A stretch of DNA of 64,000 bases from Bradyrhizobium sp. RD5-C2 (GTDB lineage Bacteria; Pseudomonadota; Alphaproteobacteria; Rhizobiales; Xanthobacteraceae): the NCBI RefSeq assembly GCF_019972155.1, contig NZ_BOVL01000026.1:260634-324633 (forward strand), given 5' to 3'. The stretch's first letter is position 1. Each line of letters opens with the position of its first letter. Below the pieces are notes generated by a model, which worked only from the letters and a program-made list of their open reading frames with translations, searched no databases and was not told where the DNA came from. The translations under genes and the position numbers were made by a program. Positions 41,593 through 51,600 of this stretch are shown here, piece after piece.

Positions 41593-41621
41593 TTGACATC
41601 ATGGGCCGCTCCCCCTGTGAT
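41593..41621 (+). promoter_or_regulatory. Candidate sigma-70-type promoter of the Liv cluster
   Basis: A perfect TTGACA (41593-41598), a 17-base spacer and TGTGAT (41616-41621, 4 of 6 matches to TATAAT) lie 51 bases upstream of the binding-protein start. Confidence 0.5.
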
Positions 41622-41672
41622 AGGGCGGCACGAAAACAAAAAATGCAGTGCACAATCTCTGGGGAGGGATTC

Positions 41673-42983
41673 ATGCCGGTCAGGAAGGCCGCCCGCTGGC
41701 TCGCGGGTCTGTCTGTCGCGCTTGCGGCGCTGGGCGTGGCAGGTGCCGCGCATGCGCAGGACAAGAAGATCAAGATCGGCGTGATCTTCGATCTGACCGG
41801 CCCGCTGGCCGGCGGCGGCTCCGAGCTGCAATACACCGGCGTCAAGATCATGCTCGACCACTACGCCAAGACCGGCGTCGATGGGTACAAGGTCGAGGCC
41901 GTCTATGCCGACGCGCAGAGCAAGCCGGATATTGCCATCAACGAGGCCGTCCGCCTGCTCGAGCAGGAAAAGGTCGATATGGTGATGGGCTTCTTCTCCT
42001 CGGCGCAATGCGTGCCGGTGGCGGCCCGGGTCGACCAGATGAAGAGGTTCATGTGGATCACGACCTGCATCTCATCGGGCGTGTTCGACGGCAAGAACTA
42101 TAAATATGTGTTCCGTCCGCAGGCCGCCGGCAATCAGTACGGCATGATGACGACCGACTTCATCGCGCAATACTCCATGTCCAAGTTCGGCAAGGAGCCG
42201 AAGGACCTCCGTGTTGCCATCATCCATGAGGACGGCGCCTATGGCGTCGACGTCGCCAAGGGCAACGAGGCCGGTGCGAAGAAAGCCGGCTTCAACGTCG
42301 TGCTCAAGGAGGGCTATTCGGCGACTGCGCCCGATCTGTCGGCGCTGGTCACCAAGCTCAAGCGCGCCAAGCCCGACGTGATCTTCCACACCGGCTACAA
42401 TCCGGACATTACGCTCCTATTCCGTCAGGCGCGCGAGCAGGGGCTGAAGTTCGGCGCCATCGTCGGCCACGGTGCCGGCTATGGCGTCTACGAAAAGCTG
42501 AAAGAAGGGCTCGGCGCCGACGCCAACTATCTCTTCAACACCGACCCGATCTCGATCTGGCTCGCCAACCAGAACGGCATGGATGCCAAGCTGCCGCCGG
42601 TCATCAAGATGGTCGGTGAGGCGTTCGACCGGCTGAAGCCCGGCGTGCCGATCCGCTCCGCCCATGTCGGCATCGGCGCGGCCAACGCCTATGTGTTCCT
42701 CGACGACGTGCTGCCGCGCGCAATCAAGAAGTATGGCGGCATCGATCCGGAAGCGCTGCGCAAGGCCGCGCTCGACACCGACATTCCCGAGGGCGGCACC
42801 ATGCTCGGCTACGGCGTGAAGTTCTACGGCGAGGGCGAGCAGTACGCCGGCCAGAACGCGCGCTCGTTCCCGGTGGTGCTGCAATATATCGACGACAAAT
42901 CCTATGTGGTGTGGCCGAAGAGCCAGATGCAGCGCGAGACCGTGCTGCCGCTGCCGGCCGGCACCACCTACAGCTACAAATAG
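41673..42983 (+). CDS. Branched-chain-amino-acid-type ABC substrate-binding protein
   Basis: The 436-residue protein has a signal peptide (ARWLAGLSVALAALGVAGAAHA) and a Peripla_BP_6 fold (KIGVIFDLTGPLAGGGSELQYTGVKIMLDHYAKTG). It is the first gene of the Liv cluster and binds the substrate for the permease pair. The ligand may be a branched-chain amino acid, an amide or an aromatic acid. The ATG at 41673 follows GGGGAGGG at good spacing. Its signal-peptide region is duplicated at 38861-38922. Confidence 0.92.
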   Translation: MPVRKAARWLAGLSVALAALGVAGAAHAQDKKIKIGVIFDLTGPLAGGGSELQYTGVKIMLDHYAKTGVDGYKVEAVYADAQSKPDIAINEAVRLLEQEKVDMVMGFFSSAQCVPVAARVDQMKRFMWITTCISSGVFDGKNYKYVFRPQAAGNQYGMMTTDFIAQYSMSKFGKEPKDLRVAIIHEDGAYGVDVAKGNEAGAKKAGFNVVLKEGYSATAPDLSALVTKLKRAKPDVIFHTGYNPDITLLFRQAREQGLKFGAIVGHGAGYGVYEKLKEGLGADANYLFNTDPISIWLANQNGMDAKLPPVIKMVGEAFDRLKPGVPIRSAHVGIGAANAYVFLDDVLPRAIKKYGGIDPEALRKAALDTDIPEGGTMLGYGVKFYGEGEQYAGQNARSFPVVLQYIDDKSYVVWPKSQMQRETVLPLPAGTTYSYK

Positions 42984-43004
42984 CTCGCTCGCGAAGGGGA
43001 CGCC

Positions 43005-43774
43005 GTGCTCGCCGTCGAAGGCCTGGTCAAGCGGTTTGGCGGCTTTCGCGCCGTCAACAACGTGTCGTTCCGCGTCAAGCAGGGCGAGATCCTCGGCCTG
43101 ATCGGCCCGAACGGCTCGGGCAAGAGTACGATCTTTAACATGCTCTCAGGCACCTTGCCGCCGACCGAGGGCTCGATCCTGTTCGACGGCCGGGAGATCG
43201 CGGGTCTTGCTCCGCACCGGATCATCGTCGGCGGCATCGGCCGCACCTTCCAGATTCCGCGGCCGTTCCATCGGCTGAGCATTTTCGAGAATGTCGTGCT
43301 CGCCGGCTTCTACGGCCAGGGTCGCCACAGCCGCAGCAAGGCGGAGGAGGCGGCCGAGCGCGCGCTGGCGATGGTCGGCCTGCCGACCGATCGCCACAGC
43401 AGCGTCGAGGGCCTCGGGGCCGCGGGGTTGAAGAAGCTCGAACTCGCCAAGGCGCTCGCCACGGGACCGAAATTGCTGTTGGCCGACGAAAGCCTCGGCG
43501 GGCTCGACGAGACCGAGATGGACCAGGCCGCCGACATGCTGCGCCGGATCCGCGACGAACTCGGCATCACCATCATCTGGGTCGAGCACATCATGGGCGT
43601 CTTGATGCGGGTGGTCGACCGCGTGATGGTGCTGGATCACGGCGAGAAGATCGCCGAGGGCCTGCCGGCCGAGGTCGCCGGCGATGCAAAAGTGATCGAG
43701 GTCTATCTCGGTACCGATGCGGATGCGAGTCTGGCTGCCGCCGTCGCCGAGCAGGCGCGCCGCCGGATCGGGGC

Positions 43775-43778
<4 letters not shown>
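43005..43778 (+). CDS. Liv-type ABC transporter ATP-binding protein (LivG-like)
   Basis: The 257-residue ATPase has Walker A GPNGSGKSTIF (about residues 34-44) and Walker B LLLADESLGGLD. The signature motif is degenerate: the place of LSGGQ or its Liv variant reads GLGAAGLKKLELAKAL. The GTG start at 43005 follows AAGGGGA. It lies 21 bases behind the binding-protein gene and overlaps the next ATPase by 4 bases. It probably forms a heterodimer with the LivF-like subunit. Confidence 0.88.
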
Positions 43779-44488
<710 letters not shown>

Positions 44489-44530
44489 GATGATGACAGC
44501 AGGCCGTGCGAGTGCGCTCACATATTTCCC

Positions 44531-44654
44531 CGTCATCCTGAGGTGCGAGGTCAGCGGCGCACTTGCGCCGCTGGGCGAGCCTCGAAGGATGAATCGGCCA
44601 CAGACGGGCCGTGCATCCTTCGAGGCGCGCGAGAGCGCGCACCTCAGGATGACG
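44531..44654. repeat. Palindromic intergenic repeat, family C copy 1
   Basis: A 124-base imperfect palindrome with ends CGTCATCCTGAGGTGCG / GCACCTCAGGATGACG and internal CCTCGAAGGATGAAT / CATCCTTCGAGG. A related copy lies at 53368-53505. It interrupts the Liv operon. Confidence 0.85.
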
Positions 44655-44692
44655 GCTAACTGGATAATGACGTCACGGTCTCCGGTGTAGCC

Positions 44693-45574
44693 ATGCAATC
44701 CTTCCTCGACATCTTCGACATCTACCTGCTGGAGGCCGTGATCAACGGTATCCTGCTCGGCGGCGTGCTGGCGCTGTTGGCGCTCGGGCTGAACCTGATC
44801 TTCGGCGTCATCGACGTCACCTGGATCTGCTACGCCGAGCTCGTGATGATCGGCATGTACGGCATGTACTACCTCGTGCAGGTCTTTCATCTGCCGTACT
44901 GGGCCGCCGCGCCGCTCGTCATCCTGCTGGTGGCGCTGCTCGGCGCCGCGCTGCATTTCCTGGTCATCGCGCCGCTGTTGACGGCGCCGCCGATCAACCA
45001 GTTGCTCGCCACCGGCGGCGTGCTGTTCATCCTGCAGAGTTTTGCCACCGTCGCCTTCGGCATCGACTTCCGCAATCTCGGCATCCGCCTCCCGGTCCTG
45101 GCGCTCGGCGAGATGAATTTCAGTTACGCGCGACTATTGTCGTTCGGCGCGGCGCTGGTCGGCATGGTGGGCGTCTATCTGTTCCTGACCCGCACCTTCA
45201 CCGGCACCGCAATTCGCGCCATCGCACAGGACCGCCAGATCATGCCGCTGATGGGCGTCGACCCAAAGCGCATCTATCTCGTCACCTCCGCGATCGGCGG
45301 CGGGCTCGCCGGTCTCGCGGCGTGCCTCTTGGTACTGCAATATGACGTGCATCCGTTCGTCGGGCTGTCGTTCGGGCCGATCACCTTCCTGATATGCGTG
45401 CTCGGCGGCCTCGGCAATTTCATCGGCGGCTTCATTGCCGCTTTCGTATTTGCCGAGATCATCTCGCTCGGCGGCCTGTTCTCCGATCTCGAATGGGGCT
45501 ACGTGCTGGCGTTCGCCTTCTTCATCGTCATGATGTTCATCCGGCCCGCGGGCCTGCTCGCGAGGCGCTCGTGA
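44693..45574 (+). CDS. Liv-type ABC transporter permease (LivH-like)
   Basis: The 293-residue protein has about eight hydrophobic segments and the LivH pattern (GILLGGVLALLALGLNLIFGVIDV; TGTAIRAIAQDRQIMPLMGVDPKRI). It forms half of the channel. It overlaps livM by 4 bases (GTGA). Confidence 0.92.
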   Translation: MQSFLDIFDIYLLEAVINGILLGGVLALLALGLNLIFGVIDVTWICYAELVMIGMYGMYYLVQVFHLPYWAAAPLVILLVALLGAALHFLVIAPLLTAPPINQLLATGGVLFILQSFATVAFGIDFRNLGIRLPVLALGEMNFSYARLLSFGAALVGMVGVYLFLTRTFTGTAIRAIAQDRQIMPLMGVDPKRIYLVTSAIGGGLAGLAACLLVLQYDVHPFVGLSFGPITFLICVLGGLGNFIGGFIAAFVFAEIISLGGLFSDLEWGYVLAFAFFIVMMFIRPAGLLARRS

Positions 45575-46581
45575 ACAGGCAGGTCGCCTTCTGGATCATC
45601 GCGCTGCTCGCGCTCGTCGCGCTGCCCTTCGTGCATCGTGATCCCTATCACCTGCACGTGCTGGTGCTGATTCTGATCTGGTCGTTCGCCTACACCTCCT
45701 GGTCGATCATGGGCCGCTTCGGCTTGGTCTCGCTCGGCCATGGCGGCTTCATGGGGATCGGCGCCTATGTCACCGCGCTGCTCTGGAACCACCTCGGCGT
45801 CTCGCCCTGGATCGGCATCCCCCTGAGCATGGCGACCGCGGGCGTGCTCGCGCTGATCGTCGCCTATCCCTGCTTCCGCTTCCGCATCACCGGGCACTAT
45901 TTCGTGCTGGTGACATTGGCGCTGTCGGGCATCGTGCTGCAGGTCATCACCGCGACCCGCGACTATACCGGCGGCTCGCTCGGCTATACGCCGCAGCGCG
46001 CGCCGAGCGGCAAGGGGCTGTTCGCGCTGCAATTCGACGACAAGATCACCTGGTATCTGATCGCGCTCGCGGTCTGGGTCGCAGGCCTCGTGATCTGGCG
46101 CGCGATCGACCGCAGCATGATCCGCCATGCCATGGAGGCGATCTCGGAGGATGAGGATGCGGCGGCAGCGGCCGGCGTCAACGTCACCGCCGAGAAGCTC
46201 AAGATCACGCTGATCAGTGCGCTGATGACCGCGCTCGCCGGTGCGCTCTACTGCCAGTACCAGATGTTCATCTCGCCGGACACCGTGAGCGGTATCGCGG
46301 TCTCCTTGCAGATGGTGTTCGCGGCGATCGTCGGCGGCGTCTATGTCGCGCTGGGGCCGACGGTCGGCGCTATCATCACCATCGTGCTGGCCGAGGTGCT
46401 GCGCATCTCGTTCGGCACCAAGGCGGTCGGCTGGGACAATCTGGTCTATGGCGTGCTGCTGGTGCTGTTCATCATCTTCCTGCCCAAGGGCATTCTTGGT
46501 AGCGTGATCGACCGGATCAAATCGCCACGCAAGCCGTCGAGAGGCCATGAGCAGCAAACCGTCCCCATCGCTCGCCGATGA
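45571..46581 (+). CDS. Liv-type ABC transporter permease (LivM-like)
   Basis: The 336-residue protein has about eight to ten hydrophobic segments and the LivM pattern (LVSLGHGGFMGIGAYVTALL; AMEAISEDEDAAAAAGVNV). It starts with GTG overlapping the livH stop. Its C-terminal 34 bases overlap the PPK2 gene, which is a long overlap for unrelated genes. Confidence 0.9.
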   Translation: MNRQVAFWIIALLALVALPFVHRDPYHLHVLVLILIWSFAYTSWSIMGRFGLVSLGHGGFMGIGAYVTALLWNHLGVSPWIGIPLSMATAGVLALIVAYPCFRFRITGHYFVLVTLALSGIVLQVITATRDYTGGSLGYTPQRAPSGKGLFALQFDDKITWYLIALAVWVAGLVIWRAIDRSMIRHAMEAISEDEDAAAAAGVNVTAEKLKITLISALMTALAGALYCQYQMFISPDTVSGIAVSLQMVFAAIVGGVYVALGPTVGAIITIVLAEVLRISFGTKAVGWDNLVYGVLLVLFIIFLPKGILGSVIDRIKSPRKPSRGHEQQTVPIARR

Positions 46582-47503
46582 ACTGAAACCCTTTGTCGCA
46601 CCGTTCCGCTTCGACGGCGCAGGCGAATTTCGCCTGAAGTCGTATCCGACCGCCGAGAAGGGCGGCATCGACAAGGACGCCGGCGGCAAGATCATCGAGG
46701 CCAACCGCAAGCGGCTCAACGATTTCCAGGAGAAGCTCTACGCCCAGGACCGCTGGTCGCTGCTCCTGATCTTCCAGGGCATGGACGCTGCCGGCAAGGA
46801 CAGTGCGATCAAGAGCGTGTTCGAGGGCGTCAACCCGCAGGGCTGCGAGGTCTCCTCGTTCAAGCAGCCCTCGACCAAGGAGCTCGACCACGACTTCATG
46901 TGGCGCGCCATGATCGCGCTGCCGGAGCGCGGCCACATCGGCATCTTCAACCGCTCCTATTACGAAGAATGCCTGGTGGTGCGGGTGCATCCCGAGGTGC
47001 TCGGCAAGCAGAAGCTCCCGAAGAAGCTGGTGACCAAGGACATCTGGCGCGAGCGCTTCGAGGACATTGCCGCGATCGAGCGCTATCTGTCGCGCAACGG
47101 CACCATGATCCTGAAATTCTTCCTGCATGTCTCCAAGGAGGAGCAGCGCCGGCGCTTCCTCGACCGGCTCGAGGAGCCGGCCAAGAACTGGAAGTTCTCG
47201 ATGGCCGACGTCACCGAGCGCGCGCTGTGGGCCAAATACCAGGCGGCCTATCAGGACATGATCCACCACACCGCGACCGGGGATGCGCCCTGGCACATCG
47301 TCCCCGCCGACCACAAATGGTTCGCCCGCGTCGTGATCGGCTCGACCATCGTCAATGCGCTCGACAGGCTCGAGCTGAAATTCCCCGAGGTCGACAAGGC
47401 GGACCTCAGCGAATTCAAGCGCGTCCGCGCGGCGCTAGAGGCGGAAGGCAAGGGCGCGGCGGAAAACAAGGTGCCCGCGAAGAAGGAAGCGGTGAAAAAG
47501 TAG
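46547..47503 (+). CDS. Polyphosphate kinase 2 family protein
   Basis: The 318-residue protein has the PPK2 Walker A GMDAAGKDS (residues 78-86), the Walker B-like IFNRSYYEE, and the lid region KQPSTKELDHDF. The single-domain length fits PPK2 class I, which makes nucleoside triphosphates from polyphosphate (PPK2-I or -III-like). The Lys/Ala-rich tail (KVPAKKEAVKK) is disordered. It starts inside the end of livM, so translation is coupled, which is odd given the unrelated functions. Confidence 0.9.
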   Translation: MSSKPSPSLADELKPFVAPFRFDGAGEFRLKSYPTAEKGGIDKDAGGKIIEANRKRLNDFQEKLYAQDRWSLLLIFQGMDAAGKDSAIKSVFEGVNPQGCEVSSFKQPSTKELDHDFMWRAMIALPERGHIGIFNRSYYEECLVVRVHPEVLGKQKLPKKLVTKDIWRERFEDIAAIERYLSRNGTMILKFFLHVSKEEQRRRFLDRLEEPAKNWKFSMADVTERALWAKYQAAYQDMIHHTATGDAPWHIVPADHKWFARVVIGSTIVNALDRLELKFPEVDKADLSEFKRVRAALEAEGKGAAENKVPAKKEAVKK

Positions 47504-47662
47504 CGCCGCGTCTTTCTCTCGCTCGTGGGGCTTGCACGATTTCTGAATAATAGAAAAATGCCGCTGATTTGCCCGACGTGTCAAGCTGCCATGTCGAACG
47601 CCGGCAGCCGTCGGCTACTGTGCATGGGGTTGTTTTCGATATTTTGGCAATGCGCCCCTGCG

Positions 47663-47700
47663 ACGGGGCGAGGGAACCCTAGGCGGGTCCCTCGCCCCGT
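47663..47700. terminator. Strong hairpin between convergent genes
   Basis: A perfect 13-bp stem ACGGGGCGAGGGA / TCCCTCGCCCCGT around a 12-base loop, between the converging PPK2 and membrane-protein genes. There is no T-run. The rest of 47504-47722 shows nothing else. Confidence 0.5.
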
Positions 47701-47722
47701 GCGGCATCAAGCACACCAGTCG

Positions 47723-49918
47723 CTAGCCCTTGCGCGAAGGCATCCAGGCGGACAGCAGATAGAAGCCGATCGCGACGATCAGGAGATAGCGGAAGCCGAG
47801 CAGGGTCGAGCACGACTCGGCGAGGCCGCCGATGACCGATCCCGCGATGTTGGATCCGAACGCCTGATCGGGATTGGCTTCGTCGCGGAACGAGCGGGCG
47901 AAGATCACGCCGGCGAAGAACATCGGGCCGAGCGCCAGCGCGCACGGGATCACGTAGCGCCAGACGATGCCGCCGCTGAGGAACGTGTCCAGCGGCACCA
48001 GCACCGAGACCGCCAGCAGCGCCAGCAGCCCGGCATAGTGCCGCGCCAGCCGGGTGGACGGCACCTTGATCACGTACAAATTGGCGGCGAGGATCAACAA
48101 TAGCGCGGTGAAGAACACCGCCGAGTTGACCAGCCAGGTGCTGCCGAACAACAGCGCCATTTGCACCACCGCCTTGGTCTCGAGCAGCATGAACGCCGCG
48201 CCGAGGAAGAACATCCGGTTGTTGGGCCGCCAGGCGCCCTTCGGCTTGAACAGATAGACCAGACCGAGCCCGAGCACGCCGAGCAGGATCATCGAGCGAA
48301 CGGTCAGGTCGGGGATCAGCCTGCCGCTGACATAGAGGAACGGCCAGTCGTCGCTGGTCGATTGCTTGGCGCCTTCATTGTCGACCACCAGTTTCGCCGG
48401 CGCCAGCGGCACCCAGTCGCCGTGCTGGGCGGCAGCCTTGTCCTGTGGCTTCTCAAAGCCGTCGACCGCCAGGTTCTCCGGCGGAATGCTGTTCAGCCAG
48501 AATTGGCCGCGGTCGCGGAACGCGGTGGAGATGCGCGGATTGCAGCCCGCGATGATGGTGGTGAAGCCGACCGCTTCGGACGAGGTCAGCGTTTCCTTGT
48601 AGGGCAGCGGCAGCACCAGCGGATCGCAGCCGAACACCTGCTTCGCCATCTCGGCGACGCGCTGCACGATCCAGCCCTGGCGATAGTAGTTGTACATCAC
48701 GAACACGCCGTCCTGCTTCAGCACACGGCGGACATCCTGGAACGCCTGTTCGGTGAACAGATAGCTTTCGAGGCGGATGTTGGCGTAGCCGCTGTGCAGG
48801 ATCAGCGAGTCGACGAGCGCATACACCACCAGATCGTATTTGCGTTCGGTGGTGCGCAGGAAATGCCGACCGTCGTCGAGATGCGGCACCACCCTCGGAT
48901 CCTGATAGGGCTTGTCGGGATGGTTGTGGATGCCGATGTTCTGGATCACGGGATCGATCTCGACCGCATCGATGCGCTCGACGCCGAAGCGCAAGGCGTG
49001 CGCCAGGTCGTTGCCGGAGCCGGCGCCGATGATCATGACGTCCTTGAACGGCGCGCCACCGCTATGCTTCTGCAGCAGGTGGATCAGCGAATAGGACGAG
49101 CCGCGTTCGCTGAACGGCATCATTTCCTGATGGCCGATGCTGTTGACGGTGATCACGCCGTTGGATTTGTTGAGGTCGACGGCGTAGTAGGGCGACCAGC
49201 GGATGTCGTGGCTGCCGGAACGATCGGTGTAGTAGGCGGTAAATCCCACCACGACGATGATCGTCACGAGGCGCAGCAGCGACAGCGCCTTGTCCTGGTA
49301 GAGCAAATAGACGATGCCGGCGCAGCTGATGCCGAACCAGACCACCGGCGGCGCCTGCGCGAACGACAACAGCGAGAACCCGACGATGCCCGCGAGGCTG
49401 CCGCCGATATTCAGCGAATAGCCGGCGACGCGGTTGGGGTAGGCGTCGAAGGCGCGGCCGAGCGTCTGGCCGAGGCCGACGAACATCAGCGCGATCAGCA
49501 CGAAGAACAGCCCGGCGATCGCCTCGATCGGCACGACGAATTTGGCGAGATCCGGGTTGCGATACTCGGTGCCGAAAAACACTTCCTGCGGCGAGGCCTG
49601 ATGGCCGACGTCGACCGCGAACTGGCCCCAGTTGGAATACAGCATCATGATCGTGGCCACGGCGGCGAAGGTCACTAGGGCGAGCCCCGGAAACAGCGCG
49701 AGCCAGTTGGTGCTCCGCCGCGCGGCAAGGCAGCCGCAGGACATGCCGAGGAAGGCCGCGAGCAGCACGATATTGGTGAAGAATTGCAGGAACACGACCT
49801 TGGCCGAGAACCAGCGGATGCAGGCGAGTTCGAGGAACAGGATCAGGAATCCGACCAGGAAGAGATTGAAGCCGGCTTGGCGCTGATTGGGCCCATCGGC
49901 CAGATTCGTCGTGGACAT
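47723..49918 (-). CDS. Membrane protein with spermidine-synthase-like methyltransferase domain
   Basis: The 731-residue protein has about seven N-terminal membrane helices (residues 15-235), a spermidine-synthase/class I SAM-like domain (about 290-430; DVMIIGAGSGNDLAHALRFGV, DAVEIDPVIQNIGIHNHPD, DPRVVPHLDDGRHFLR), and about seven further helices at the C-terminus (about 545-725). It is likely an inner-membrane enzyme with a cytoplasmic SAM- or decarboxy-SAM-binding domain. True polyamine synthase activity is not established. It has a long upstream gap (49919-50196) in which I see nothing clear. Confidence 0.8.
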   Translation of the reverse strand: MSTTNLADGPNQRQAGFNLFLVGFLILFLELACIRWFSAKVVFLQFFTNIVLLAAFLGMSCGCLAARRSTNWLALFPGLALVTFAAVATIMMLYSNWGQFAVDVGHQASPQEVFFGTEYRNPDLAKFVVPIEAIAGLFFVLIALMFVGLGQTLGRAFDAYPNRVAGYSLNIGGSLAGIVGFSLLSFAQAPPVVWFGISCAGIVYLLYQDKALSLLRLVTIIVVVGFTAYYTDRSGSHDIRWSPYYAVDLNKSNGVITVNSIGHQEMMPFSERGSSYSLIHLLQKHSGGAPFKDVMIIGAGSGNDLAHALRFGVERIDAVEIDPVIQNIGIHNHPDKPYQDPRVVPHLDDGRHFLRTTERKYDLVVYALVDSLILHSGYANIRLESYLFTEQAFQDVRRVLKQDGVFVMYNYYRQGWIVQRVAEMAKQVFGCDPLVLPLPYKETLTSSEAVGFTTIIAGCNPRISTAFRDRGQFWLNSIPPENLAVDGFEKPQDKAAAQHGDWVPLAPAKLVVDNEGAKQSTSDDWPFLYVSGRLIPDLTVRSMILLGVLGLGLVYLFKPKGAWRPNNRMFFLGAAFMLLETKAVVQMALLFGSTWLVNSAVFFTALLLILAANLYVIKVPSTRLARHYAGLLALLAVSVLVPLDTFLSGGIVWRYVIPCALALGPMFFAGVIFARSFRDEANPDQAFGSNIAGSVIGGLAESCSTLLGFRYLLIVAIGFYLLSAWMPSRKG

Positions 49919-50196
49919 GATCCTGATATCTCCTTAACCAACCAAAGGACGCGCCCCAATACCCGGTCGCCGCCGGCACACTAGATGCAACCGGTTGAGC
50001 AAAGATTGATTTGCCCGGCCGCATACGTGTTGCGGTTGGCGCCGCTGCCACGCAAGGAGTCATGGTGTAGGAAAGGTTTCGCTGCGAGCGGGTCGCGCCC
50101 CGCCTTTTACCCCGGGCGTCGATTGTTCATGGCAGGAGCGAAAAGGGATGGAGCCCTTTCGGCAGCGTGTCCCTCACCGGTCGGCAATGGCCGTCC

Positions 50197-50622
50197 TCAC
50201 GCCGCTTCTTCGCCAAACACCATCTGCCAGCCCTTGCGCGTATCCATGTATTCCCGCACCTGCTTGATGCGGCCCGCCTCGACCACGAACACGAAGCAAT
50301 AGTCATTGTCGTAGGGCCGGCCGCCCGGCAGCGTCGCGCGCGTGCGCTCCTCGACGATCACGCAGTCGCCGTCGGCATGAACGGCGCGGAACGCGATGTC
50401 GACCTCGGAGAACAGGCGGTGCATCTCGGTTGCGATGAAGCGGGCGATCGCATCCGCGCCGATCATGTGATCGGTGTGATCGAGCGCGACCGCGGTGGCG
50501 TTGCGCGCCGGCGCGATCCATTCGGCATCCGGTGCGAACACGGCAGCAATCAGGTCGGCGTCGCGGGTCCTGAACGTCTGCCAGGCGTTGAGGACGATTT
50601 CCTTGTTGGTTGGGCTCGTCAT
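50197..50622 (-). CDS. NTF2-fold (SnoaL-like) protein
   Basis: The 141-residue protein matches the SnoaL/nuclear-transport-factor 2 fold (EIVLNAWQTFRTRDADLIAAVFAPDAEWIAPA; DCVIVEERTRATLPGG). Such proteins include small isomerases and ligand-binding proteins, and the specific role is not readable. It is divergent from the Ada-like gene. Confidence 0.82.
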   Translation of the reverse strand: MTSPTNKEIVLNAWQTFRTRDADLIAAVFAPDAEWIAPARNATAVALDHTDHMIGADAIARFIATEMHRLFSEVDIAFRAVHADGDCVIVEERTRATLPGGRPYDNDYCFVFVVEAGRIKQVREYMDTRKGWQMVFGEEAA

Positions 50623-50748
50623 TGCGATGTCTCCAGGGGGTGATCGATCGGCTCGATTTAGGTCAGTGCTGCGGTTCGCGCTGGCCGGAATCGGACCTCA
50701 TCACCGCAGGCCACTTTCCCTGATCGCGCGATACGCTAGTGTCCGATC

Positions 50749-51318
50749 ATGCTCAGCTTCGAGGTCTGCAACGCTGCGCGGCTGCGGCGCGACGCGCGCT
50801 ATGACGGCCGCTTCTTCACCGCGGTGAAGACGACCCGGATCTATTGCCGCCCGGTCTGTCCGGTGAAGCACCCGCTGCCGCGCAACGTCAGCTACTACCC
50901 CACTGCCGCTGCTGCCGAGGCGGCGGGCTATCGGCCATGCCTGCGCTGCCGTCCCGAAACCGCACCGTTCTGTCCGGCACGGAACGGCACCCGCTCCACG
51001 GTTGCGCGTGCGCTGAAGCTGATCGACGACGGCGCGCTCGAGCGCGGCTCGGTTGCCGCGTTGGCCGATCGGCTCGGCATCACCTCGCGCCACCTTGGGC
51101 GGCTGTTCGAGCGCCACGTCGGCGCCAGCCCGCAGCAGGTCGCGACCACCCGCCGCGTGCAGCGCGCCAAGCGGCTGATCGACACCACCGACGATGCGAT
51201 GACCGAGATCGCCTTCCGTGCCGGCTTCGGCAGCGTCCGCCGTTTCAACGCCGCCTTCGCCGGTCTCTACGGCCGCTCGCCGTCGAGCCTGCGCGCGTCT
51301 TCACGCGGCCGGAGGTGA
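50749..51318 (+). CDS. Ada-type zinc domain fused to AraC helix-turn-helix
   Basis: The 189-residue protein has the Ada metal-binding methyl-acceptor domain with C33, C37, C64 and C67 (YCRPVC, CLRC) and a C-terminal AraC HTH (about 85-185; ADRLGITSRHLGRLFERHVG, EIAFRAGFGSVRRFNAAF). C33 corresponds to the methylphosphotriester acceptor. The MGMT domain of full Ada and the AlkA glycosylase domain of Ada-AlkA fusions are absent. It could sense DNA methylation damage and activate repair genes elsewhere. The start context is weak. Confidence 0.85.
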   Translation: MLSFEVCNAARLRRDARYDGRFFTAVKTTRIYCRPVCPVKHPLPRNVSYYPTAAAAEAAGYRPCLRCRPETAPFCPARNGTRSTVARALKLIDDGALERGSVAALADRLGITSRHLGRLFERHVGASPQQVATTRRVQRAKRLIDTTDDAMTEIAFRAGFGSVRRFNAAFAGLYGRSPSSLRASSRGRR

Positions 51319-51483
51319 GGGGACAGCGCCGAGCCATGCGGCACGATAGGTCAACCCCGCTGACCATCTTTACCCATTGCGGCGGCTTGCCATAATCGTC
51401 TAGAACGACGGCGTCCAAGCGCTCCCGGCAACCAACCGTCAACGGTTTTGCCCGAGGATTTCGGCGCTCAACAGGGTCTGGCA

Positions 51484-51600
51484 ATGCTGATTCGCGGCCA
51501 AATCGATGGGATTTCGGGGGAGGTGGCCCAGGCTACCGCCACGTTCCCGGCCGCACGGCCCACCCTGCTTATTGGCGGCCTGCTTCTTACCTGCCCCTGA
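51484..51600 (+). CDS. Leucine leader peptide of leuA (38 residues)
   Basis: This short reading frame upstream of leuA ends in TLLIGGLLLTCP, with five Leu and one Ile codon in the last twelve. The Leu codons are CTG CTT and CTG CTT CTT, CTT being rare in this GC-rich genome. The TGA stop overlaps the left arm of a hairpin (51594-51601). These are the marks of an attenuation leader: ribosomes stalling at Leu codons when leucyl-tRNA is scarce would change the folding. The ribosome-binding site is weak. The 51319-51483 part of the gap shows nothing else. Confidence 0.65.
   Translation: MLIRGQIDGISGEVAQATATFPAARPTLLIGGLLLTCP

Noticed and set aside
47504..47722. Possible small gene between PPK2 and the membrane protein
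   Set aside because: A short frame with CPTC-like residues starts at 47561 but runs antisense into the membrane-protein gene and has no ribosome-binding site.
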